Source of the DNA: Chamaelirium japonicum
Lineage: Eukaryota; Streptophyta; Magnoliopsida; Liliales; Melanthiaceae
Length of the DNA: 64,000 nt
Direction: 5' to 3'
NCBI GenBank assembly: GCA_947650365.1
Contig: CANTAL010000193.1
Location: 186,001-250,000 of the forward strand
Below, piece by piece: positions 13,832 through 25,484 of the stretch. Below the pieces are notes generated by a model that ran no database searches, was not told the DNA's origin, and worked only from the letters and a program-made list of their open reading frames with translations. Within the stretch, counting starts at the first letter, position 1; every line of letters starts with the position of its first letter. The position numbers and the translations under genes are program-made.

Positions 13832-15331
13832 TAATTCATTCATACAATCCATTCTAATTCTTTCACACGATCCATTCTAATTCATTCGTACGTACCATTC
13901 TAATTCATTAGCACGATCCATGCTAATTCATTCGTTCGATCAATTCTAATTCATTAGCACGATCCATTCTAATTCATTCGTACGATCCATTCTTATTCAT
14001 TCGCACGATCCATTCTAATTCATTCATAGGATCCATTCTAATTCATTCATACGATCTATTCTAATTCTTTCGCACGAATGTATCCATTCTAATTCATTCG
14101 CACGAATGTATCCATTCTAATCCATTCGTACGATCCATTCTAATCCATTCGTACGATCCATTCTAATTCATTCGCATGAATGTAACCATTCTAATTCATT
14201 CATTTGATCCATTCTAATTTATTCGTACAATCCATTCTAATTCATTCGTCCAATCCATTCTAATTCATTTGCACGAATGTATCCATTCTAAACCATTCAT
14301 ACAATCTATTCTAATTTATTCATACGATCCATTCTAATTCATTCGTACGATCCATTCTAATTCATTCGTACGATCCATTCTAATTCATTCGTACGATCTA
14401 TTCTAATTCATTCGTACGATCCATTCTAATTCATTCGCACGAATGTATCCATTCTAGTTCATTCGTACGATCCATTCTAATTCTTTCACACGATCCATTC
14501 TAATTCATTCGTACGATCCATTCTAATTCATTCGCACGATCCATTCTAATTCATTCGTATGATCCATTCTAATTCATTCATACTTTCCATTCTAATTCAT
14601 TCGTACGATCCATTCTAATTCATTCGCACGATCCATTCTAATTCATTCGTACGATCCATTCTAATTCTTTCATACGATCCATTCTAATTCCTTCGTACGA
14701 TCATTCTAATTCATTCGCACGATCCATTCTAATTCATTCGTATGATCCATTCTAATTCATTCATACTTTCTATTCTAATTCATTCGTATGATCCATTCTA
14801 ATTCATTCGCACAAATGTATCCATTCTAATTCATTCGTACGATCCATTCTAATTCATTCGCACGATCCATTCTAATTCATTCGTACGATCCATTCTAATT
14901 CATTCGCACGATCTGTTCTTATTCATTCGCACAATCCATTCTAATTCATTCGCACGAATGTATCCATTCTAATTCATTCGTACGATCCATTCTAATTCAT
15001 TCGTACGATCCATTCTAATTCATTCGTATGATCCATTCTAATTAATTCGTATGATCCATTCTAATTCATTCGTACGATCCATTCTAATTCATTCATACAA
15101 TCCATTCTAATTCATTCGTACGATCCATTCTAATTCACTCATACGATCCATTCTAATACATTCATACGATCCATTCTAATTCATTTGCACGAATATATCC
15201 ATTCTAATTCATTCGTACGATCCATTCTAATTCATTTGTATGATCTATTCTAATTCCTTCGTAGGATCCATTCTAATTCATTCGTACGATCCATTCTAAT
15301 TCATTCATACAATCTATTCTAATTCATTCGT
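13821..15331 (-). repeat. Satellite block, - sense
   Basis: Starts CATACAATCC, CTTTCACACG, then the complement of the GTGCTAATG / GATCGAACG marker (ATTAGCACG, CGTTCGATC; 13895-13960). This is the mirror image of what precedes the 4911-type junctions. Ends at CATTCGTACGAATG (15325-15338). Confidence 0.92.
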
Positions 15332-16540
15332 ACGAATGGATACATTCGTGTGAATGAATTAGAATGGATCGTACGAATGAGGAAGAATGGATCGTACGAA
15401 TGAAATAGGATGGATTGCACGAATGAATTAGAATGGATCGTACGAATGAATTAGAATGGATCGTGTGAAAGAATTAGAATGGATCGTACGAATGAATTAG
15501 AATGGATCGTGCGAATGAATTAGAATAGATCGTACGAATGAATTAGAATGGATCGTACGAAGGAATTAGAATTGATCGTATGAATGAATTAAAATGGATA
15601 TATTCATGCAAATGAATTAGAATGGATCATTCGAATGAGTAAGAATGGATCGTACGAATGAAATAGAATAGATTGTACGAATGAATTAGAATGGATCCTA
15701 CGAATGAATTAGAATAGATCGTGTGAAAGAATTAGAATGGATTGTATGAATTAATTAGAATGGATTGTACGAATGAATTAGAATGGATCGTACGAAGGAA
15801 ATAGAATGGATCGTGCGAATGAATTAGAATGGATCGTACGAATGAATTAGAATAGATCGTACGAATGAATTAGAATGGATCGTACGAAGGAATTAGAATG
15901 GATCGTACGAATGAATTAGAATGGATATATTCGTGGAAATGAATTAGAATGGATCGTATGAATGTATTAGAATGGATCGTACGAATGAATTAGAATGGAT
16001 CGTGTGAAAGAATTAAAATAGATCGTACGAATGAATCAGAATGGATCGTGCGAATGAATTAGAATGGATCGTACGAATGAATTAGAATGGATACATTTGT
16101 GCGAATGAATTAGAATGGATCGTACGAATGAATTAGAATGGATCGTATGAATGAATTAGAATGGATACATTCGTGCGAATGAATTAGAATGGATCGGACG
16201 AATGAATTAGAATGGATCGTACGAATGAATTAGAATGGATCAAATGAATGAATTAGAATGGTTACATTCATGCGAATGAATTAGAATGGATCGTACGAAT
16301 GGATTAGAATGGATCGTACGAATGGATTAGAATGGATACATTCGAGCGAATGAATTAGAATGGATCGTACGAATGAATTAGAATGGATCGTACGAATGGA
16401 TTAGAATGGATCCTACGAATGGATTAGAATGGATACCTTTGTGCATATGAATTAGAATGGATCGTACGAATGAATTAGAATGGATCATATTAATGAATTA
16501 GAATGGATCGTACGAATGAATTAGAATGGATACATTCGTG
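15332..16540 (+). repeat. Satellite block, + sense
   Basis: After diverged units it contains the first full copy of the 282-bp block (16256-16537). It ends at GTGCAC (16538-16543), a palindromic switch that always follows CATTC and is repeated at 17459, 21430 and 44020. Confidence 0.92.
16256..16537 (+). repeat. 282-bp higher-order block, copy 1
   Basis: Fixed order of variants: GAATGGTTACATTCATG, two GAATGGATTAG units, CATTCGAGCG, GATCCTACG, GATACCTTTGTGCATATG (176 bp in), GATCATATTAATG, then GATACATTC. Followed by the GTGCAC switch. Confidence 0.92.
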
Positions 16541-16882
16541 CACGATCCATTCTAATTCATTCGCACGAATGTATCTATTCTAATTCATTCGTACGATCCA
16601 TTCTAATTTATTCGTACGATCCATTCTAATTCATTCGTAAGATCCATTCTAATTCATTCGTATGATCCATTCTAATTCATTCATACAATCCATTCTAATT
16701 CTTTCACACGATCCATTCTAATTCTTTTACACGATCCATTCTAATTCATTCGTACGATCCATTCTAATTCATTCGTACGATCCATTCTAATTCATTCGTC
16801 CGATCCATTCTAATTCATTCGCACGAATGTATCCATTCTAATTCATTCGTATGATCCATTCTAATTCATTCGTATGATCCAT
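16541..16882 (-). repeat. Short satellite block, - sense
   Basis: About 14 units. Its sequence is repeated in the first 340 bp of the block starting at 17462. It breaks off at GATCCATTTGTGCG, where minus-sense GATCCATT joins the plus-sense 28-mer string CATTTGTGCG. Confidence 0.9.
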
Positions 16883-16929
16883 TTGTGCGAATGAATTAGA
16901 ATGGATCGTACGAATGAATTAGAATGGAT

Positions 16930-16932
16930 CGT
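16930..16932. repeat. Target site duplication (left)
   Basis: CGT, repeated at 17093-17095 on the other side of the element; three bases is the length expected for CACTA elements. Confidence 0.9.
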
Positions 16933-16945
16933 CACTACACCAAAA
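16933..16945 (+). repeat. Left terminal inverted repeat of the CACTA element
   Basis: CACTACACCAAAA, identical to the complement of 17080-17092. Weaker similarity continues inward to a GTAAC at 16956-16960. Confidence 0.95.
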
Positions 16946-17079
16946 TCAGGATTTAGTAACACAGCCAACTGTTATAAAAACGTTTAGTAACACAAAAAAA
17001 CCGTTAGGAATATGGCGTTACAAATATTTGTAACACTTTTTGTTACAACCGTTACTAATTGACCGTTACAAATTGTCTG

Positions 17080-17092
17080 TTTTGGTGTAGTG
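17080..17092 (-). repeat. Right terminal inverted repeat of the CACTA element
   Basis: TTTTGGTGTAGTG, the exact complement of the left terminus. Confidence 0.95.
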
Positions 17093-17095
17093 CGT
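17093..17095. repeat. Target site duplication (right)
   Basis: CGT, matching 16930-16932. It lies in the GATCGTATG part of the satellite unit. Confidence 0.9.
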
Positions 17096-17112
17096 ATGAA
17101 TGAATTAGAATA

Positions 17113-17800
17113 GATCGGACGAATGAATTAGAATGGATCGTACGAATGAATTGGAATGGATCAAATGAATGAATTAGAATGGTTACATTCATGCGAATGA
17201 ATTAGAATGGATCGTACGAATGGATTAGAATGGATCATACGAATGGATTAGAATGGATACATTCGAGCGAATGAATTAGAATGGATCGTACGAATGAATT
17301 AGAATGGATCATACGAATGGATTAGAATGGATCCTACGAATGGATTAGAATGGATACCTTTGTGCATATGAATTAGAATGGATCGTACGAATGAATTAGA
17401 ATGGATCATATTAATGAATTAGAATGGATCGTACGAATGAATTAGAATGGATACATTCGTGCACGATCCATTCTAATTCATTCGCACGAATGTATCCATT
17501 CTAATTCATTCGTACAATCCATTCTAATTTATTCGTACGATCCATTCTAATTCATTCGTAAGATCCATTCTAATTCATTCGTACGATCCATTCTAATTCA
17601 TTCATACAATCCATTCTAATTCTTTCACACGATCCATTCTAATTCTTTCACACGATCCATTCTAATTCATTCGTACGATCCATTCTAATTCATTCGTACG
17701 ATCCATTCTAATTCATTCGTCCGATCCATTCTAATTCATTCGCACGAATGTATCCATTCTAATTCATTCGTATGATCCATTCTAATTCATTCGTACGATC
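17113..17800. repeat. Right copy of the 0.92-kb tandem duplication
   Basis: Matches 16195-16882 at a displacement of 921 bp. Similarity continues to about 17800, beyond which the left copy has switched to plus sense. The CACTA element lies between the two copies and is not itself duplicated. Confidence 0.88.
17177..17458 (+). repeat. 282-bp higher-order block, copy 2
   Basis: Same length and order as copy 1 from which it is displaced by 921 bp; followed by GTGCAC. Confidence 0.92.
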
Positions 17801-18777
17801 CATTCTAATTCATTCGTAAGATTCATTCTAATTCATTCGTACGATCCATTCTAATTCATTCGTACTATCCATTCTAATTCATTCGCACGAATATATCCAT
17901 TCTAGTTCATTCGAACGATCCATTCTAATTCATTCATACGATCCATTCTAATTCATTTGCACGATCCATTCTAATTCATTCGTACGATCCATTCTAATTC
18001 ATTCATACGATTCATTATAATTCATTCGTACGATCCATTCTAATTCATTCGCACAAATGTATCCATTCTAATTCATTCGTACGATCCATTCTAATTCATT
18101 CGCACGATCCATTCTTACTCATTCGTATGATCCATTCTAATTCATTCGGACGAATGTATCCATTCTAATTTATTCGTACGATCCATTCTAATTCATTTGT
18201 ACGATCCATTCCAATTCATTCGTAAGATCCATTCTAATTCATTTGTACGATCCATTCTAATTCTAATTCATTCGTACGATCCATTCTAATTCCTTCGTAC
18301 GATCCATTCTAATTCATTCGTACGATCTATTCTAATTCATTCGTACGATCCATTCTAATTCATTCGCACGATCCATTCTAATTCATTCATAGGATCCATT
18401 CTAATTCATTCATACGATCTATTCTAATTCTTTCGCACGAATGTATCCATTCTAATTCATTCGCACGAATGTATCCATTCTAATTCATTCGTACAATCCA
18501 TTCTAATTCATTCGTACGATCCATTCTAATTCATTCATACGATCTATTCTAATTCATTCATACAATCCATTCTAATTCTTCCACACGATCCATTCTAATT
18601 CATTCTTAGGATCCATTCTAATTCATTCGTACGATCCATTCTAATTCATTTGTACGATCCATTCTAATTCATTCATACAATCCATTCTATTTCATTCGTA
18701 CGATCCATTCTTACTCATTCGTATGATCCATTCTAATTCTTTCGCACGAATGTATCCATTCTAATTCATTCACACGA
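17462..18777 (-). repeat. Satellite block, - sense
   Basis: First 340 bp repeat the block at 16541. Later units carry CTTACTCATTC and CATAGGATCC variants. Ends at CGATCG (18775-18780), an otherwise rare switch register. Confidence 0.92.
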
Positions 18778-19440
18778 TCGTATGAATTAGAATGGATACA
18801 TTCGTGCGAATGAATTAGAATGGATCGTGCGAATCCATTAGACTGGATCGTGCGAATGAATAAGAATGGATCATACGAATGAATTAGAATGGATCGTACG
18901 AATTAATTAGAATGGATACATGTGTGCGAATGAATTAGAATGGATTGTATGAATGAATTAGAATGGATCATACAAATGAATTAGAATGGATCGTTCGAAT
19001 GAATTAGAATGGATCGTGTGAAAGAATTAGAATGGATTGTATGAATGAATTAGAATAGATCGTATGAAAGAATTAGAATGGATCGTACGAATGAATTAGA
19101 ATGGATCGTACGAATGAATTAGAATGGATCGTACGAATGAATTAGAATGGATACATTCGTGCGAATGAATTAGAATGGATACATTTGTGCGAAAGAATTA
19201 GAATAGATCGTATGAATGAATTAGAATGGATCCTATGAATGCATTAGAATGGATCGTGCGAATGAATTAGAATAGATCGTACGAATGAATTAGAATGGAT
19301 CGTGCTAATGAATTTGAATTGATCGAACGAATGAATTAGCATGGATCGTGCTAATGAATTAGAATGGAACGTACGAATGAATTAGAATGGATCGTGTGAA
19401 AGAATTAGAATGGATTGTATGAATGAATTAGAATGAATTC
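18778..19440 (+). repeat. Satellite block, + sense
   Basis: Contains CCATTAGACTGG and GAATAAGAATGG variants shared with about 22315, 25515, 32025 and 44885, then the GTGCTAATG / GATCGAACG series (about 19305-19370) leading into the 33-bp junction at 19431. Confidence 0.92.
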
Positions 19441-19463
19441 GTACGATCCATTCGAATTCATTC
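19431..19463 (+). repeat. 33-bp junction (forward), copy 3
   Basis: Perfect arms; left flank of the GATCGAACG / GAACGTACG type, as in copy 1. Confidence 0.93.
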
Positions 19464-19752
19464 GCACGATCCATTCTAATTCATTCATACGATCCATTCT
19501 AATTCATTCATACAATCCATTCTAATTCTTTCACACGATCCATTCTAATTCATTCGTAGGATCCATTCTAATTTTTTTGTACAATCTATTCTATTTCATT
19601 CGTACGATCCATTCTTACTCATTCGTATGATCTATTCTAATTCATTCGGACGAATGTATCCATTCTAATTTATTCGTACGATCCATTCTAATTCATTCGT
19701 ACGATCCATTCTAATTCATTCGCTCGAATGTATCGATTCTAATTCATTCGCT
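19441..19752 (-). repeat. Short satellite block, - sense
   Basis: Standard series after the 33-bp junction (CATACAATCC, CTTTCACACG, CGTAGGATCC, CGGACGAATG). Ends at CATTCGCTCGAATG, an imperfect version of the 14-bp palindrome. Confidence 0.9.
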
Positions 19753-21432
19753 CGAATGAATGAATTAGAATGGATCGTGCGAATGAATTAGAATGGATCG
19801 TACGAATGAATTAGAATGGATCGTGTGAAAGAATTAGAATGGATCATACGAATGAATTAGAATGGATCGTGCGAATGAATTAGAATGGATCGTATGAATG
19901 AATTAGAATGGATCGTACGAATGAACTAGAATGGATACATTCGTGCGAATGAATTAGAATGGATCGTACGAATGAATTAGAATGGATCGTACGAATGAAT
20001 TAGAATGGATCTTACGAATGAATTAGAATGGATCGTACGAATGAATTAGAATGGATCGTACGAATGAATTAGAATGGATCGTACGAAGGAATTAGAATGG
20101 ATCGTACGAATGAATTAGAATGGATATATTCGTGCAAATGAATTAGAATGGATCGTATGAATGTATTAGAATGGATCGTATGAGTGAATTAGAATGGATC
20201 GTACGAATGAATTAGAATGGATCGTATGAATGAATTAGAATGGATACATTCGTGCGAATGAATTAGAATTGATCGTACGAATGAATTAGAATGGATCGTG
20301 CGAATGAATTAGAATGGATCGTACGAATGAATTAGAATGGATCGTACGAATGAACTAGAATGGATACATTCGTGCGAATGAATTAGAATGGATCGTACGA
20401 ATGAATTAGAATGGATCGTATGAATGAATTAGAATGGATCTTACGAATGAATTAGAATGGATCGTACGAATGAATTAGAATAGATACATTCGTGCGAATG
20501 AATTAGAATGGATCGGACAAATGAATTAGAAAGGATCGTACGAATAAATTAGAATGGATCAAATAAATGAATTAGAATGTTTACATTCATACGAATGAAT
20601 TAGAATGGATCGTACGAATGGATTAGAATGGATCGTACGAATGGATTAGAATGGATGCATTCGAGCGAATGAATTAGAATGGATCGTACGAATGAATTAG
20701 AATGGATCGTACGAATGGATTAGAATGGATCCTACGAATGGATTAGAATGGATCATACGAATGAGTAAGAATGGATCGTACGAATGAAATAGAATGGATT
20801 GTACGAATGAATTAGAATGGATTCGTACGAATGAATTAGAATGGATACATTCGTGCGAATGAATTAGAATGGATCGTACCAATGAGTAAGAATGGATCGT
20901 ACGAATGAAATAGAATGGATTGTGCGAATGAATTAGAATGGATCGTACGAATGAATTAGAATGGATCACGTCAAAGAATTAGAATGGATCGTACGAATGA
21001 ATTAGAATGGATCATCTTAATGAATTAGAATGGATCGTATGAATCAATTAGAATGGATACATTCGTGCGAATGAATTAGAATGGATCAGACGAATGAATT
21101 AGAATGGATCGTACGAATGAATTAGAATGGATCAAATTAATGAATTAGAATGGTTACATTCATGCGAATGAATTAGAATGGATCGTACGAATGGATTATA
21201 ATGGATCATACGAATGGATTAGAATGGATACATTCGAGCGAATGAATTAGAATGGATCGTACAAATGAATTAGAATGGATTGTACGAATGGATTAGAATG
21301 GATCCTACGAATGGATTAGAATGGATACCTTTGTGCATATGAATTAGAATGGATCGTACGAATGAATTAGAATGGATCTTATTAATGAATTAGAATGGAT
21401 CATACGAATGAATTAGAATGGATACATTCGTG
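19753..21432 (+). repeat. Satellite block, + sense (1.7 kb)
   Basis: Holds a diverged GAATGTTTAC block at 20575 and a full 282-bp block at 21148. The segment about 20750-21060, with the unusual GGATTCGTACG and CGTACCAATGAG strings, recurs at about 37670-38000. The 90-codon reading frame on the minus strand at 20697-20969 is a satellite artefact. Ends at GTGCAC (21430-21435). Confidence 0.92.
21148..21429 (+). repeat. 282-bp higher-order block, copy 3
   Basis: Same length; GATCTTATTAATG replaces GATCATATTAATG. Followed by GTGCAC. Confidence 0.92.
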
Positions 21433-21600
21433 CACGATCCATTCTAATTCATTCGCACGAATGTATCCATTCTAATTCATTCGTACGATCCATTCTAATT
21501 CATTAATATGATCCATTCTAATTCATTCGTACGATCCATTCTAATTCATATGCACAAAAGTACCCATTCTAATTCATTCGTACGATCCATTCTAATTCAG
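21433..21600 (-). repeat. Short satellite block, - sense
   Basis: About seven units with CATTAATATG and CATATGCACAAAAGTACC. Ends at CTAATTCAG then GATCGTACG, a non-palindromic join. The whole block recurs at 44023-44190 with the same length. Confidence 0.9.
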
Positions 21601-22006
21601 GATCGTACGAATGAATTAGAATGGATACATTCGTGCGAATGAATTAGAATTGATCGTACGAATGAATTAGAATGGATCGTACGAATGAATTAGAATGGAT
21701 CGTACGAATGAATTAGAATGGATCGTACGAATGAACTAGAATGGATACATTTGTGCGAATGAATTAGAATGGATCGTACGAATGAATTAGACTGGATCGT
21801 AAGAATGAATTAGAATGGATCTTACGAATGAATTAGAATGGATCGTACGAATGAATTAGAATGGATACATTCGTGCGAATGAATTAGAATGGATCGGACG
21901 AATGAATTAGAATGGATACATTCGTGCGAATGAATTAGAATGGATCGGACGAATGAATTAGAATGGATCGTACGAATGAATTAGAATGGATCAAATGAAT
22001 GAATTA

Positions 22007-22288
22007 GAATGGTTACATTCATGCGAATGAATTAGAATGGATCGTACGAATGGATTAGAATGGATCGTACGAATGGATTAGAATGGATACATTCGAGCGA
22101 ATGAATTAGAATGAATCGTACGAATGAATTAGAATGCATCGTACGAATGGATTAGAATGGATCCTACGAATGGATTAGAATGGATACCTTTGTGCATATG
22201 AATTAGAATGGATCGTACGAATGAATTAGAATGGATCATATTAATGAATTAGAATAGATCGTACGAATGAATTAGAATGGATACATTC
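22007..22288 (+). repeat. 282-bp higher-order block, copy 4
   Basis: Same length, but followed by plus-sense units (CATTCCTGCAAATG) with no switch. Confidence 0.91.
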
Positions 22289-23406
22289 CTGCAAATGAAT
22301 TAGAATGGATCGTGCGAATCAATTAGACTGGATCGTGCGAATGAATAAGAATTGATCATACGAATGAATTAGAATGGATCGTACGAATTAATTAGAATGG
22401 ATACATTCGTGCGAATGAATTAGAATGGATTGTATAAATGAATTAGAATGGATCGTACGAATGAATTAGGATGGATCATACGAATGAATTAGAATGGATC
22501 ATACGAATGAATTTGAATGGATCGTACGGATGAATTAGAATGGATCATACGAATGAAATAGAATGGATCATACGAATGAATTAGAATGGATCGTACGAAT
22601 GAATTAGAATGGATCGTGCGAATGAATTAGAATGGATCGTACGAATGAATTAGAATGGATACATTTGTGCGAATGAATTAGAATGGATCGTACGAATGAA
22701 TTAGAATGGATCGTATGAATGAATTAGAATGGATCGTACGAATGAATTAGAATGGATCGTGCGAATGAATTAGAGTGGATCGTACGAATGAATTAGAATG
22801 GATCGTGTGAAAGAATTAGAATGGATCGTACGAATGAATTAGAATGGATCGTGCGAATGAATTAGAATGGATCGTACGAATGAATTAGAATGGATACATT
22901 TGTGCGAATGAATTAGAATGGATCGTACGAATGAATTAGAATGGATCGTATGAATGAATTAGAATGGATCGTACGAATGAATTAGAATGGATCGTGCGAA
23001 TGAATTAGAATGGATCGTACGGATGAATTAAAATGGATCGTACGAATGAACTAGAATGGATACATTTGTGCGAATGAATTAGAATGGATCGTACGAATGA
23101 ATTAGAATGGATCGTACGAATGAATTAGAATGGATCTTACGAATGAATTAGAATGGATCGTACGAATGAATTAGAATGGATCGTACGAATGAATTAGAAT
23201 GGATACATTCGTGCGAATGAATTAGAATGGATCGGACGAATGAATTAGAATGGATCGTACGAACGAATTAGAATGGATCGTACGAATGAATTAGAATGGA
23301 TCGTACGAATAAATTAGAATGGATACATTCGTCCGAATGAATTAGAATGGATCATACGAATGAGTAAGAATGGATCGTATGAATGAATTAGATTGGATCG
23401 TACGAT

Positions 23407-23451
23407 CCATTCTAATTCATTAGCATGGATCGTGCTAATGAATTAGAATGG
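23407..23451. repeat. 45-bp hairpin, 19-bp arms, spacer TGGATCG
   Basis: Arms 23407-23425 and 23433-23451 are perfect complements (CCATTCTAATTC outermost, ATTAGCA innermost) around TGGATCG. It is preceded by GATTGGATCGTACGATCC and followed by GGAATATACG and a shortened unit GATCGTAGAATGG. This context is shared by the copies at 26557, 33787 and 48143, while 49438 shares the right side only. Confidence 0.94.
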
Positions 23452-24201
23452 AATATACGAATGAATTAGAATGGATCGTAGAATGGATCGTACGAATGAA
23501 TTAGAATGAATTAGAATGGATCGTACGAATGAATTAGAATAGATCATAGGAATGAACTAGAATGGATCGTGCAAATGTATTAGAATGGATATATTCGTGC
23601 AAATGAATTAGAATGGATCGTATGAATGTATTAGAATGGATCGTATGAGTGAATTAGAATGGATCGTACGAATGAATTAGAATGGATTGTATGAATGAAT
23701 TAGAATGGATCGTATGAATGAATTAGAATGGATCGTATGAATGAATGGATCTTACGAATGAATTAGAATGGATCGTACGAATGAATTAGAAAGGATAGTG
23801 CGAATGAATTAGAATCGATCGTACAAATGAATTAGAATGGATCGTACGAATGAATTAGAATGGATCAGACGAATGAGTAAGAATGGATCGTACGAATGAA
23901 TTAGAATGGATCGTACGAAAGAATTAGAATGGATCGTACGAATAAATTAGAATGGATACATTCGTCCGAATGAATTAGAATGGATCGTACGAATGAATTA
24001 GAATGGATCATATTAATGAATTAGAATGGATCGTAAGAATGAATTAGAATGGATACATTCGTGCAAATGAATTAGAATGGATCGTGCATGAATGAGTAAG
24101 AATAAATTAGAATGGATCATACGAATGAATTAGAATGGATCGTACGAATGAATTAGAATAGATCGTGTGAAAGAATTAGAATGGATTGTATGAATGAATT
24201 T

Positions 24202-24234
24202 GAATGAATTCGTACGATCCATTCGAATTCATTC
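24202..24234 (+). repeat. 33-bp junction (forward), copy 4
   Basis: Perfect arms; left flank has GAATGAGTAAGAATAAATTAG. First copy within the 3.1-kb tandem duplication. Confidence 0.93.
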
Positions 24235-24730
24235 GCACGATCCATTCTAATTCATTCATACGATCCATTCAAATTCATTCATACAATCCAATCTAATTCT
24301 TTCACACGATCCATTCTAATTCATTCGTAGGATCCATTCTAATTCATTCGTACAATCTATTATATTTCATTCGTACGATCCATTCTTACTCATTTGTATG
24401 ATCCATTCTAATTCATTCGGACGAATGTATCCATTCTAATTTATTCGTACGATCCATTCAAATTTATTCGTACGATCCATTCTAATTCATTCATACGATC
24501 TATTCTAATTCATTCGTCCGATCCATTCTAATTTATTCGCACGAATGTATCCATTCTAATTCATTCATACGATCCATTCTAATTCATTCGTACGATCCAT
24601 TCTAATTCATTCGTACGATCCATTCTAATTCATTCGCACAATCCATTCTAATTCATTCGCATGAATGTATCCATTCTAAATCATTCGTACAATCCATTCT
24701 ATTTCATTCGTACGATCCATTCTTACTCAT
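24212..24730 (-). repeat. Satellite block, - sense
   Basis: Follows the 33-bp junction with the usual marker series. Ends abruptly at CTTACTCAT joined to TGTACGAATG. Confidence 0.9.
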
Positions 24731-25202
24731 TGTACGAATGAATTAGAATGGATCCTACGAATGAATTAGAATGGATCGTGTGAAAAAATTAGAATGGATT
24801 GTATGAATGAATTAGAATGGATCGTATGAATGAATTAGAATGGATCGTACGAATGAATTAGAATGGATACATTCGTGCGAATGAATTAGAATGGATCGTG
24901 CGAATAAATTAGAATAGATCGTACGAATGAATTAGAATGGATCGTACGAATGAACTAGAATGGATACATTCGTGCGAATGAATTAGAATGCATCGTACGA
25001 ATGAATTAGAATGGATCGTACGAATGAATTAGAATGGATCGTACGAATGAATTAGAATGGATACATTCGTGCGAATGAATTAGAATGGATCGGACGAATG
25101 AATTAGAATGGATACATTCGTGCGAATGAATTAGAATGGATCGGACGAATGAATTAGAATGGATCGTATGAATGAATTAGAATGGATCAAATAAATGAAT
25201 TA

Positions 25203-25484
25203 GAATGGTTACATTCATGCGAATGAATCAGAATGGATCGTACGAATGGATTAGAATGGATCGTACGAATGGATTAGAATGGATACATTTGAGCGAATAA
25301 ATTAGAATGGATCGTACGAATGAATTAGAATGGATCGTACGAATGGATTAGAATGGATCCTACGAATGGATTAGAATGGATACCTTTGTGCATATGAATT
25401 AGAATGGATCGTACGAATGAATTAGAATGGATCATATTAATGAATTAGAATGGATCGTACGAATGAATTAGAATGGATACATTC
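25203..25484 (+). repeat. 282-bp higher-order block, copy 5
   Basis: Same length; followed by plus-sense units, as expected for the tandem partner of copy 4. Confidence 0.91.

Larger units (their letters stand above)
16195..16882. repeat. Left copy of a 0.92-kb tandem duplication
   Basis: This segment (GATCGGACG units, GATCAAATG, the 282-bp block, the GTGCAC switch, then minus units) matches the segment starting near 17113, with landmarks displaced by 921 bp (GAATGGTTAC at 16256 and 17177, GTGCAC at 16538 and 17459). Substitutions between the copies are few, so the duplication is recent relative to the unit divergence. Confidence 0.88.
16933..17092. mobile_element. Non-autonomous CACTA-type DNA transposon (160-bp MITE)
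   Basis: A 160-bp AT-rich insert with perfect 13-bp terminal inverted repeats, CACTACACCAAAA and TTTTGGTGTAGTG, flanked by a 3-bp direct repeat CGT. Termini beginning CACTA and a 3-bp target duplication define the CACTA (En/Spm, CMC) superfamily. It has no open frame and is far too short for a transposase, so it would have relied on an enzyme encoded elsewhere. Seven GTAAC/GTTAC motifs lie inside (16956, 16987, 17017, 17030, 17042, 17051, 17065), in both senses; such subterminal repeats are known binding sites for the family's accessory protein. GTTACAAAT and ATTTGTAAC form an 18-bp palindrome at 17017-17034. The ends and the target duplication are intact, which argues for a fairly recent insertion. 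Small CACTA elements of this kind are mainly a plant feature. Confidence 0.93.
16883..17461 (+). repeat. Satellite block, + sense, split by a CACTA element
   Basis: Plus-sense units interrupted at 16933-17092 by a small DNA transposon. If the element and one target copy are removed, GGATCGTATGAATG reads through as a normal unit, so the insertion caused no loss. Ends at GTGCAC (17459-17464). Confidence 0.92.
21601..24211 (+). repeat. Long satellite block, + sense
   Basis: Carries a 282-bp block at 22007. A hairpin at 23407-23451 reverses sense for about one unit. Much of it is repeated in the next plus block, displaced by about 3.13-3.19 kb. Ends in the 33-bp junction at 24202. Confidence 0.92.
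21700..24730. repeat. Left copy of a 3.1-kb tandem duplication
   Basis: Landmarks repeat in order further right: paired GATCGGACG units (about 21895 and 25087), GAATGGTTAC (22007 and 25203), the 45-bp hairpin (23407 and 26557), the 33-bp junction (24202 and 27352), and the CTCATTGTACGAATG switch (24731 and 27858). Displacement falls from about 3,190 to 3,127 bp along the pair, which is loss or gain of a few units. Confidence 0.85.

Noticed and set aside
16933-17092. Tc1/mariner or hAT element
   Set aside because: The target duplication is 3 bp and not TA or 8 bp, and the termini begin CACTA.
20697-20969. 90-codon reading frame on the minus strand starting MIHSNSFVRS
   Set aside because: It is translated satellite: the peptide repeats HSNSFVRS/ILIHS because three 23-bp units make 23 codons. 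It survives only because a few variants and a 24-bp unit in this stretch avoid the usual TAA. There is no start context and no codon bias of its own.
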